From NCBI GenBank assembly GCA_022578965.1, contig MU400886.1:1-27310 (forward strand): a stretch of 27,310 nt of DNA, read 5' to 3'. Shown one piece after another: positions 11,748 to 22,109 of this stretch. The DNA comes from Xylaria sp. FL1777 (Eukaryota > Ascomycota > Sordariomycetes > Xylariales > Xylariaceae). Numbering within the stretch: position 1 is the stretch's first letter; each line of letters starts with the position of its first letter. A program made the position numbers and the translations under genes. The notes below the pieces were generated by a model, which was not told where the DNA came from, searched no databases, and saw only the letters and a list, made by a program, of their open reading frames with translations.

Positions 11748-12081
11748 TTTGTAGAATGATCCCATTGCCCCTAGGTTAACAGGTACCTATCTATACTCCT
11801 CTGTCCGCTTTTCATTGACCGGCAGACAAATTGAAGATGCTTATGTAACTGGGGTTATACTTTGAAGTCACACCGCTAGGTCACACCGCAAAGTTTTGTT
11901 AGGTACCTATGGAAGTATTCTAATTCTACAGATGCGCATGTGGGTAACGCTTACCTATGTAAGGTACATAACGTATGCATGTGTCATCAAGGTATCTCAC
12001 TAAGGTACCATGAGATGACATGGCTTCGAAGCTGGCTACCACCCACAGTCCAGGTCAGAACCCCGTCGTTTTGCACTCATC
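11748..12081. other. Upstream region of the DsbA-like gene
   Basis: Contains TAGGTACCTA-type motifs and a short direct repeat, tcacaccgc twice near 11867-11889. No clear TATA box stands out and no ORF is supported before the ATG at 12082. Confidence 0.4.
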
Positions 12082-12834
12082 ATGGCCCAACGTATAGACT
12101 GCTACACCGATCTAAACTCTATCTACGGCTACTTCGGCTTTGTGCACTTATTTGAGCATGTCGAGGCACTGCGCGGCCACGGAGTCGAGGTAGATTTCCA
12201 CCCTGTCTACCTACCAGATCTACAGCAACGGTCCGGTAATCGCGTGATATGGACGGTCAAGGCCCGACAGGACTGGCTCGAGAACTACGAACTGCCGCGC
12301 TCAAAGCGGCACTTCGGCGTAGCCGAGGCGAACCCGCCAGACGGCGACCTGAATAACTTGTTTAGGGTCGGGCAGACACAGTTGCCCCTACGTGCTCTGC
12401 TCGCCATCAAGAAGACATACCCTGCGAACGTGTATAATGCGGCATGGCTCTGGCTATATCGCTGCTTCTGGACACCGCCTCAACAGTCTATCAAAGATGA
12501 GGCACTGCTGAGAGAAGCCTTGATGGCCATGCCTCTAGACCTCTCCAGAAACATTAAGAGCCAAGAATCGCGGCAGTTCTCCGCAGCTGACGTTGACAAG
12601 ATCGTAGTCTTGGCCAAGGAACCCCAGAGTAAATATGAATTGCGGAAGAACACGGACACAGCGTTGAGACAGGGTGGATTTGGTGCTCCTTGGATGATGG
12701 TCCGTAACTCCTTGGGTAGGGTCGAGCCCTTCTTCGGCAGCGATCGGTTTGCTCAAATTTATGAATTCCTCGATTTACCGTATAGCCCCTTAAAACTACT
12801 TCCGCCGCCAAAACCAGTCAAGTCCAACCTCTAG
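12082..12834 (+). CDS. Kappa-class GST / DsbA-like thioredoxin-fold protein (HCCA-isomerase type)
   Basis: One exon, 250 residues, no signal peptide. The N-terminus DCYTDLNSIYGYFGF puts Ser13 where kappa-class GSTs and 2-hydroxychromene-2-carboxylate isomerases have the catalytic Ser that stabilises the glutathione thiolate. It replaces the CxxC of true DsbA. An inserted helical domain follows (TVKARQDWL, RHFGV, LPLRALLAIK, YNAAWLWLYRCFW). The thioredoxin fold resumes at residues 196-206 with GGFGAPWMMV, including the cis-Pro at 203. The ending SLGRVEPFFGSDRFAQIYEFL is the family's usual C-terminus. The expected activity is glutathione conjugation or isomerisation of small molecules, in mitochondria, peroxisomes or cytosol; the fungal substrate is unknown. 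The length fits the family's 200-260 residues. Confidence 0.9.
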   Translation: MAQRIDCYTDLNSIYGYFGFVHLFEHVEALRGHGVEVDFHPVYLPDLQQRSGNRVIWTVKARQDWLENYELPRSKRHFGVAEANPPDGDLNNLFRVGQTQLPLRALLAIKKTYPANVYNAAWLWLYRCFWTPPQQSIKDEALLREALMAMPLDLSRNIKSQESRQFSAADVDKIVVLAKEPQSKYELRKNTDTALRQGGFGAPWMMVRNSLGRVEPFFGSDRFAQIYEFLDLPYSPLKLLPPPKPVKSNL

Positions 12835-14190
12835 TCCCAGTATAAAGTACCTTGGTAGCATATAGTGATAAGGGGCACCATATGTACCTAATATAACTTA
12901 AACGAAAAAAGTTTTTAGAACTAGTTATTAGCTAAATCATAAAAGGCTGTCTTGTAAAATAGTAACACGGCTATATGCTTACATTATAAAGCTCCAGGAA
13001 AAGATTATCTCGATTAGTTCGAACACTTAAGGAAGCAGCCTAGATCTCTAAATGATTTAATAAAACAAACTTGCTTAACCTGTGCTAAGTACTTAATCTT
13101 TACAAACAATTTCCCTTAAGCCTTGTATTCTGTTTTGGTTAAGCTAAGAGATAAATAAGCAACTCATCTTTAAGCGTTAATTAATAGATCATAGTAAAGT
13201 GAACTGCCATTAATGAAAACCATGCTTTTTAATAAGGTTAAGTTTTAAATTTAAAAGCATTTTTGTTTAGCTAAACAAACAACTATATACACCGCAAATT
13301 TAGCTTAACAGCAATAGTTACAGTGATAATAATTCGTTATAGTTAGCCTAATGAACTAAGAGCTACTTAATATAATACTAGAGCTATTCAAGTTGTAATG
13401 GAAACTGATGGTTAGTTTTGATTGGTCATTGTAGAGAGAACCTGATTCTCAAAAATAAAGCTATATGGGTTCTATCCTATCCATGCCGTTAGACACACCC
13501 CTTGGGATAGGGGTCTCCATTTCTGGATGCGAGAACTTCCAGTTCTTCGGGTTTCCATACTAACACTACAACATTTATATGCAAACCTGGCAAACCAGGC
13601 AGCTCGGTCTGAGCCGACTGATTATCGGGATTCATCGGCACCTTCTGTGGTCTCAAACTGCATCCTATGGCAGTAATTGCAAGGACTACCGTCAATTTCT
13701 GTGTTATGTGGGCGTGTAAGGAAATAGAGCGGCAAAACTACAACAAGTTCACCTGTACTGTAAAAACAAGAAAATAAGCCGCAGCTTACGTATTTAGGCA
13801 TTAAAATCATTTATGCATTAAAAAATAAAACAATTAAAAAAACGCAATTAATTAAAGCAAATAAAATAATATATAGATAAAGGATTTCAGACCCTCCCTG
13901 TGTAAGCGAGTAGCCTATAGCCCATTGGTTGTACGTTCTCCGGCCCCTGTTTGACGCTTACTTCTGAAATGTTTAGTTATTTCTTATTGACAGTGGTTAA
14001 TCCGAGCCAAAAAGTAGTTTGAACGCCAAACGCTGCTTCGCAATATCTTACTCTGCAGATAACTAATTGCTATTCTTCTGCAACCCCGCTCCCCCAGCAT
14101 TAATGTAGAAGGACGGCAGCTGTCAAATCTCGAGTCATACTTGATACCCCGCCAGCCACATCTTCAACGCCGGCCTCAACCACCTATGCT
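12835..14190. other. AT-biased intergenic region, probably with decayed repeat
   Basis: From about 12890 to 13470 and again 13790-13880 the DNA is clearly richer in A and T than the flanking genes. A frame starting near 12970 reads about 70 codons with one early stop and a peptide-like composition (for example KAPGKDYLD, FEHLRKQPRSLND, TCLTCAKYL). It then breaks up, as expected for an old RIP-damaged ORF. A minus-strand frame at 13489-13695 has no known motif. I could not assign a family. No RNA gene was seen. Confidence 0.5.
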
Positions 14191-17107
14191 ATGGACTCAT
14201 CCTCACTTCCTTCGGCGGCTGCGGGCCTGCTTGGTATGACGATCCAGATTATCGGGCTCCTGTATGGGCACTGGGAGTATTCCACCCTGGCGTTAGCTGA
14301 GTGCCTAATCTACGAGCTTTCGGAACTCCGAAACGCCCTACAGTCTCTCGAAGAGACAGCCGTGTCTGTAGCTGACATGGTGGTTAGCCCGCCCCCGGAT
14401 GACCTGCTCGCGTGTCTTGAAGACATGAAAACGCTCCTTATATCTCTAGCGTCAAACGTTTTTAGACACGATGCTCCCGACTTGAACCTCCTATGGCTTT
14501 CATTCAACGTGTCAAAACGCCCACGAAGCAGCAGCCTCCAATTGTCACCCGCAGAAACCGCCAGTGATATCCAGAAACTTCAAAAGTGTCTTTCGAAGCT
14601 GACTAACAGGTGAACCCCTCGCAAATGCCATGTCGCCGAGCCCTAAATTCTAACGACAGCTAAGTATCGCGAATTCAGTCTTCTGCCCGATCGAGAAGCC
14701 GCTTCCAAAGCGGATTGCGGACCCGACCGGAGCCTTGTGGAAAGATTGTGCAGAGTACGCCAAGTCCCATCAATCGGCCCGCAAGTCTCGGCTAGATGGT
14801 ACTGGTCACTGGTTCGTAGTCAACTCCAAGTTCCGGAATTGGCTTACTGCAGAACATGCGTCTAACACACTCCTCTGCACTGGGAGGCCCGGCTCAGGAA
14901 AAACCACTCTAGCGTAAGTTTTGTGGATTCGTGGACTCCCACTCCCTCTACTAACTCATGACTGACACCGTGGAACGCGTAGGTCCCTAGCCATCGACTC
15001 AGTCCAAAAATGGCAGAAAGACATAATATCTCCTAGTGTTGGACTTGCCTACTTCTACTTCCACCACACAGTCCGCAGCCCACTACGAAATGTCGCGTTA
15101 GCATTACTAGAACAGCTGCATCTGCAATCCCCATCGCCATCACCTGACAAAGACGTAACGAAGCTCGAGGCCTTAGCTACCAAAGCGGAGCCAATTCCGT
15201 TTTCTGAAATCGTCTCCACCGTTATAGCTGTATTCAAACAGTTTCAAAGGGTATACATCATTATAGATGCCCTGGACGAATGCCCCCCCGAACACCAGAA
15301 GGATCTCTTACAGCTCCTCACCTTGATCAAGGACTCGCCAGCCCGATTACTCGCTTATTCAGCTTCGTACCAAACTTTTGACATCTTTAACGACAGTCCA
15401 AACATTGAAATCATTCCATCGAAACACGATATACTACTATATGCACAGTCCGTTCTACAAAGTTTGCCTGTCGAGCGCGAATACTTACGTGCCACGATAA
15501 TTGCTAATCTCCTAGATATTGGGAGACAGTCTCTTATGTAAGTCTCCTTGCTTTTTTGGATACCAATGTTAAGAAAAGGTTCTAACATTCCATTTTTCTG
15601 GTTCTCTTGCAGGTTTAAACCCATCGTGCTACAGCTTCGTGAAGTTCTAAGTAAAGAGACTACCGAAGATATTACGCGACAGCTCGACAAGCCTCCACCA
15701 GGTATCAATGGCGTTTACTGGGATACTTTCAATCAAATTAAATCCCAGGATCCACACATGGTAAAAATAGCTCAAATAACATTTACCTGGATTTATTTCT
15801 CTCTACGAGCACTTACGACGGCCGAAATAATTGAGGTCCATCGCCGTGATACCACTGGAGTCGAAGTTGACACCCCCTTGATTATGACATCCTGCATGGG
15901 GCTCCTTGTACAATCCGAGTCTAAAATTGACTTTATGCACAGGCCGGTCCCCGAGTTTATTAAAGGGATGAATATTGGCGATGAGAAAGAGGTGGCATCT
16001 CATTGTCTTTCCTATATAAGCAGCCTAGCGGTTGACGAAGTAACCGGCTTAGAGGGTGTCGATAGTCTGATTCAGTCCAACCCGCTTCTCAATTATGCTG
16101 CCAATTACTGGGGCCGTCATATACGTAACGTTACTTATAAGTCCAACGATGATGTGGCTCTGAGGCAATTGTGCTTGAACCTATTGAAGGACGAACGAAG
16201 AGTCGCAATCTTATGTCACATCTTATTCATGTCGAGTTCCCATTCTAAGAATAGGGCTATAAGCAATAGGTTAGTCAAGTCCTCTTGGCTACACCTTGCC
16301 GCATTCTTCGGGCTCGACTGGGCGATCGACACGCTGAGTGCCTCTATAGGTTCGGCAACTGAGTGCGACGAATGGGATCGGACACCACTCCACATCGCTG
16401 CTCATAACGGGTTTGACGATTGCGTCAGGAGCCTACTAACCAAAACGTCACCAAACCAGCCAGATGTGGATGGGAGGACGGCTTGGCACTACGCAGCCAT
16501 GAGTGGGAATAATCAGTCGATAAGTCACTTGCTTAAGGTGCGGTCTGGGGCTTTGAGCCTGAATGGGCTAATCCCCGCAACGAGCCTTGGGGCTGATGAG
16601 ATGGGAAAGGGTAAATCACCTCTCGAATATGCGGTGGTCAACGGTGATGCCGAGATGGTTCGAATGCTCTGTCCACTGTACACCATCGAGTCCCAAAACA
16701 ACATCAAAGCCGAACCATTCTTAGCAAATGCGATGTTATCAGCTGCAGAAAGCGGCAAAATAGAAATCGTCGAGTATATCTTGTCTTGGGGTCAAACACC
16801 CCACTACGAGCATCTCCTGGCGGCAACTAAGAGAGGGTTCGAGGACATGGTAGAACTTCTTCTTGAGTATGGGGTAGAAGTTACTAATCCGATAGAAGAT
16901 GGTGATTCAGCAATCGTTATTGCTGCCGGTCACGGACGGAACAAGATTTTGCAGTTGTTGATCTGGAATACAATTCTTGGAGTAACTAACGAAGAAATCG
17001 ATGACGCGCTTCTCTCAGCCGTGAAAGTAAAGAACACAGAAGGCGTAAGGATATTGTTGCGCGCCGGGGCAAACCAGAATGGTTCCATTGATAGAAAAGA
17101 TGTGTGA
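14191..17107 (+). CDS. STAND/NLR-like protein: HeLo-like N-terminus, NACHT NTPase, ankyrin repeats
   Basis: Four exons, 14191-14609, 14665-14913, 14983-15537 and 15613-17107, with phase-2 introns of 55, 69 and 75 nt. The product has 905 residues. The N-terminus (AAGLLGMTIQIIGLLYGHW and following helices, about 1-140) resembles the fungal STAND N-terminal HeLo-like domain. The NACHT module has Walker A GRPGSGKT (213-220, Lys219) and Walker B VYIIIDALDE (313-322). After it come a winged-helix-like region with ITFTWIYFSLRALTTAEI and FMHRPVPEFI, then YAANYWGRHIR. About eight ankyrin repeats follow (about 632-895), for example DRTPLHIAAHNG and DGRTAWHYAAMSG. Such proteins act in fungal non-self recognition and regulated cell death: the repeats sense ligand, the NTPase oligomerises, the N-terminus executes. 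The usual TSR-type sensor motif after Walker B reads LLAYSAS (345-351), so the Arg is missing. The first acceptor (taag at 14664) is the least certain junction. Confidence 0.85.
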
Positions 17108-17129
17108 GATATAAGGGGTTATATGGCCG

Positions 17130-17470
17130 AAGGTTTTCTGCATTACGGAGTAATGAGAACAAGAAACCTTACATTAACGTTATAATAAATAAAACAAAAT
17201 AAAACAATAAAATAAAAAATTAAAAATAAAAAGAAAAAAAATATAATAGCTTAATATAGTTAATGTTTTTTAAAAAAAATTAATTATATATTTTAACTAA
17301 AGGTTTTTTATATTATAAAGTAATAAAAAAAAAACCTTATATTAATGTTATAATAAATAAAACAAAATAAAACAATAAAAAAAAAATTAAAAAAAAATGT
17401 AATAATTTAATATAATTAGTTTTTTTAAAAAAGGTTAATTATATACTTTATAATTTTAAGTGCTTTAATT
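17130..17470. repeat. Tandem pair of 170-bp units at the isochore edge
   Basis: Copy A starts at 17130 and copy B at 17300 (both aaggtttt). They align over about 160 bases, including ttataataaataaaacaaaa. In the first 45 bases copy A keeps C and G while copy B has T and A at nearly all differing positions. That is the transition pattern expected from RIP. Copy A begins 23 bp after the STAND gene stop codon. Confidence 0.75.
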
Positions 17471-17571
17471 AGCTATAAATAAGCATATAAAATTAAATTT
17501 TTAAAATAATTTAAAACATATAAATAATTTAAAAGTTTAAAAAATAAAAATATAACATATAATAAAAAAAA

Positions 17572-17800
17572 GCAATATTAGTTTTAAATAAAGCACAAGT
17601 TTTAAAAATTAATATAACTAAGATTTTTAATATAGCTTTTATATTTTTAAAGCAAAAAAAGCAACATTAGTTTTAAATAAAACATAAGTTTTAATAATTA
17701 ATATAATTAAAATTTTTGTTATAGCTTATAAATTTTTAAAATAAAAAATATAACGTTAGTTTTAAATAAAGCATAAACTTTAATAATTAAATATTTAGTA
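17572..17800. repeat. 89-bp tandem repeat, two full units and a partial third
   Basis: Units start at 17572, 17661 and 17750, exactly 89 bp apart, each opening with a variant of gcaacattagttttaaata. Most differences in the opening block are C/T or G/A. The third unit fades after about 50 bases. Confidence 0.8.
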
Positions 17801-18481
17801 TTAAAACATAAAGCTATAAATATATTAAATTAATTACTTTTATTTTATTAAACTTTTTTAATAATAATAAAAGTAATAATTTAAATAATAATATTAAAAC
17901 TTTTAATAAATATTTTATTATAAAAAAAGCTAAAGTTATAACTATAAGATTAATGCTTTAAAAAAATAATAAAAATATTATTGCTTTTAATTATACTTTT
18001 ACTAAAATAATTATTAGTACTTTTATTATTATAATAGTTTTTTAAGCTATAAATATTTTTATTTTTTTTAATAATAATATAAATATTTTAGCTATATTAT
18101 TTTATAGCAAAATATTTAATTATAAAGCTTAAATAAACATTATTTATAATATATAATATTATGCTTAAATTATTAAATTTATTATTAATTTAACATTTAT
18201 AAAAAAAAAGTTTAAAACTAGCATAAATTTTTTTTTTAGTTTTATAAATAGTTATAGCTTTAATAAAAAAAACTATTTTAATAATAAAAAAATTTAATGT
18301 TTTATTTTATTTAAAACATTTTTGCTTGCATTATTTTTAATAAAATAAACAATAAGATTTTTTAATGCTTAATTGATTTTTAGCACTTATTTTAAATTTT
18401 ATTTTATAGCTTTAATTTTTAATTTTATTAATATATTGATAAATATATTTATAAATATTTAATAATAAAAATAAAAATTGT

Positions 18482-18552
18482 TATAACTAGGATTTTTATT
18501 ATGGTTTATATATTTTTAAAGTAAAAAAAGCAACATTAGTTTTAAATAAGCA
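18482..18552. repeat. Dispersed partial copy of the 89-bp unit
   Basis: About 70 bases match the junction of two 89-bp units, including tatttttaaagtaaaaaaag and then caacattagttttaaataa. It lies about 0.8 kb from the tandem block, so the sequence is also spread outside the array. Confidence 0.65.
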
Positions 18553-21500
18553 ATTAATATACCGGCATAAAGAATTGCTATACTAGCATAACCTTATATA
18601 AGCATAACTTTTTCTAGCGATTTTATTAGCTAAAATTAAGGCTTGCTAAAAATAACTTCTAGCTTTATTTACTTTACTATATTTACTTTTTTAGCTAATT
18701 AAGTTAATACATTTTTATTTTATGTAAAGATTACTTTTTTTTACTTTTTTAGTGCATTATATAGCATTTAAAATAAAACACTATTAAATAGTAAAACTTT
18801 TTAATAGTGCAATTAATTTAAGTATATATTAAAAAATTAAATATAAAGCAAATATATTGCTGCACTATTTATAGTTATTTTAATTTTTATTAACTTTTTT
18901 GTTTTTAAATATTAAGCTATAACTGTTGTTTTTTAAACTTATTACTTGTTAATTTTTTAGCACTTAATATAGTAATTTAATTGTGCATTTAGTATTAAAA
19001 AAACAAAGCACTTTTATTTGTTTTAACATTATTATTTTGCATAAAAGTTTGCTTTATTTTAGCTAAAAACAATTTATTTCAACTTTTTTATAGTTAACTT
19101 TGCTTTTGCTTTATAAGTTAGCTTGCTATAAATACGTTAGCTTTAATTATAAAATATAGTAATATGTTTTATATTATGTTTTTTAGCTAACTATAAAATA
19201 AATTAGCAACTTTTAAGTTATAAATACGTTAATATAAATTTTTAGCTAAAAACTTACGTAATTATTAATGCAAATAAATATTTAGCTTAATAAACAAAGT
19301 AAAAAAGCTTAATTTTAAGTAAACTTTATAATAATAAAAAATTTTAAGCTTAATAAAAACTATGCAATTATTTATGCAATGTTTAATATTAATTAAAAAT
19401 AAGTTTTGTTTGCTTAGCATAAATATTTAAGCAATATTATATTGCTTTTTAAATAGTATTAAGCTTTTTAATAATATAATTATTTAAAGCTTGCTTAAAT
19501 AATCTTTTATAATTAATAAATAAATATGCTATAATAAAACTTTATTTTAAGCATAAGCTTAAATAAAGTTATGCTTTTAATTAGTTATTATTTTTTGTAT
19601 TGCTTTTATAAAATAATATAAATTGTTTATATTATTTAAAAAGTAACTTTTTATATTATTATTGCTTGCTTTTATTTTAAAAATAACTTAAATATTAAAA
19701 TTATAATATTAGCAAATATAGCAATATGCTTATTAAAATTTTAAAAGCATTTATATTTTGTAGAAATATTATAATATTAAGCGTTAATTATTAAACTTTT
19801 AATAAAGCTTAGCTTATGTTTATTTATATTTTGCTTTAATTTTAACAAATAGCATTTTTTTTTATATTAATAAAATATTTTAATAGCTATAAAAAACCTT
19901 ATTATTATTAAAGCATTTAATATTAAGCAGCTATTTATTAATAAAAGTTAGCTTAATTTAGCTTTAAGTAAAAAGATTTATATTTTAGCTATTATTTCTA
20001 AAAAAGCTATTGCTTTTATTATAGCTGCTTATTTATTTTTATTTAGCTTTTAGTAAAACATTTAAATTAATGTAGTAAATATAAAGTTATTACTATGCTA
20101 AAAAAAACTAATTATTTAATGCTGCTTTTATTAATTTATTATAGTTAGTAATAATAATTTTAGGCTTTTGTATAAATGTTTTAATTAAAATTTAATGGAT
20201 ATTTTTAGCAAAAAACTAAAAACTTTTTTGCTTTTTATTATTAATTAAGCTAAACGTTGCATTAAAAACTATGCTTAAGCATATTTAACTAGTTATTTAA
20301 AATAAAAAAAGCTTAAAGCAGTTTATATTATATATATTATTAAAACTAATAATTTTAGAAAATTGCTTTTATATTTTTATATAATATAAAAATGTTTATA
20401 TAAAGTTAATTAAGCAATTAAGTTTTTTGTTATTTTATTTTATAACATATAAAATTTTCTGCTTATTAAAAAGCTTAATAAAAGCTATAGTTAAATTATA
20501 GCTATTTAGTTTTATTTAATTAATATAGCTTTAAGCATTATATATGTTTTTTTAAGTAAAAATAAATTTATTATGTTGCTTTTTAACTATATTTTGAATA
20601 TTTTACGCTTAAATCTTTATATAATAATTTGCTGCTATAACTATTTTTTTTATTAGCTTAATAAGCTTTTAATACAAAAAATATATAAATAAATTAAAAC
20701 TTAAGCTATAATTATATTTATAGTACTTTATATTGCTAAAAAAACGTAATAATTATATCTTTTTTTTTTAAGCTTTTATAATTATAAATTATTTATAACT
20801 TGTTTTTTATGATTTTTATTTGTAAATTTTATTATTTTAGGGTTTTTTAGGCTTGCTATATTTATTATATTAAATAAAAAAGCGTATTTTTTGTTTTTTA
20901 TATAAATAGCTATTTTTTTTAACTAAACTAAAGCTATTAAATTTAGCAAAGTAATTAATATGCTAAAATAACAAATTATTGCTAAAAAATAGTTTATTTA
21001 ATATAAGTAAATTTAAAATAAATTTTAGCAAAAAAAACAATTTTAGTAAGCTTAGTAGTAAAATATTTTAAAAAAAGCAAAATATTTAAATTAAAAACAA
21101 ATATTAAAATAAAAGCACTAGCTAATTTAAAAAAAAAGCATACTTGCAAAATAACCTTTTAAACAAGCAAAATAACGTTAACTAAAACAAACTTAATATT
21201 AACTATATATTATTAAAAAGTAAATATAAAAGTAATAATTTATATTTATTTAAATAAAGCAATAAAAAGCTAAATTACTTATGCTATTTTTATACTTGTT
21301 TATATAACTAAAGTAGTTAAATAGTAAGCTAATAATTTTAATTAATTATGCTATAAATAATACTAAAAGTAGTTTTAAATTTAGCTTAGCTAGCAATTAA
21401 AAAGCTTAAGCTTAAAAAAAATCAAAACAGTTAAGCAGCTTTAAAAAAAGAATTAAAGTTAGCTTTTAGCTTAAAAATTAGCGTTTATATAAGCTAAAAA

Positions 21501-21713
21501 AAGCTAGTATTATTAACATTAGTTTAATTTAAATAAATCGTATTATTACTTTGTATTTTGTATAGTAGCTTATAAAAGCTTTATATTTTATAAAAGCAAA
21601 AAATAGTTAAAAAAGTCTAAAAATAAGCAGCAAAAATATTTTTAAAAACATTAGTATTACTAATGCTATAAAAAACAAATATACTAAAACAGCTATTATT
21701 AATAAAAGCAAAG

Positions 21714-21960
21714 TGTAATAGACCTGTTATATATTAATATAATAGGTTTGCTTTTGGGGTTTTAATTTGCAGGTAATAATAAAATCCTTAACAGTAGTCC
21801 GTTAAAGAAGGTTTTAAGGTACTTTTACTACTATGCATTAATAAGGGTTTTAAGGGATTAAAAGTAATAAGTATATTAGTACTTAGTAATTATAAGAAAT
21901 TAATAGCTAAAGAGCTAAAAACTAAATAAGTAACTAAATATAAAAAATGCATAATTATAT
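21714..21960 (+). mobile_element. LTR-like island of higher GC inside the isochore
   Basis: The sequence from 21714 begins TGTAATAGACCTG after a purine-rich aaaagcaaag, as a 3' LTR would follow its polypurine tract. It opens with a hairpin (21722-21732 against 21737-21747, one G/A difference, 4-nt loop). It is visibly richer in G and C than the kilobases on either side, with stretches such as ttttggggttttaa and agtccgttaaag. No partner LTR and no clear 3' end were found, so the call is tentative. Confidence 0.4.
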
Positions 21961-22033
21961 AAACAAAAGAAACAATAGTAATAATTTATAAATGTTGCTT
22001 TTTTTAATAAACTTAATGCTATATTGTTTTAAG

Positions 22034-22109
22034 TTTAAAGCTTAATAAACTTAACGCTTAAGTTTGTTAAATTTAAAGCTTAATAAACTTAATGCTTAAG
22101 TTTATTAAG
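22034..22109. repeat. Tandem pair of 38-bp palindromic units
   Basis: Two units, 22034-22071 and 22072-22109, each read tttaaagcttaataaactta and then a self-complementary continuation (aaacttaa, 2-base centre, cttaagttt). Most differences between units are C/T or G/A. They sit next to the switch in strand composition near 22.1 kb. Confidence 0.8.

Noticed and set aside
13014..13024. tRNA box-B-like sequence (agttcgaac)
   Set aside because: No matching box A, acceptor stem or anticodon arm could be laid out around it.
15548..15612. Start of the last STAND exon at the first codon of its open frame
   Set aside because: These bases are intron: a gtaagt donor at 15538 and a ttgcag acceptor at 15611-15612 restore the frame, and the intervening peptide has no family match.
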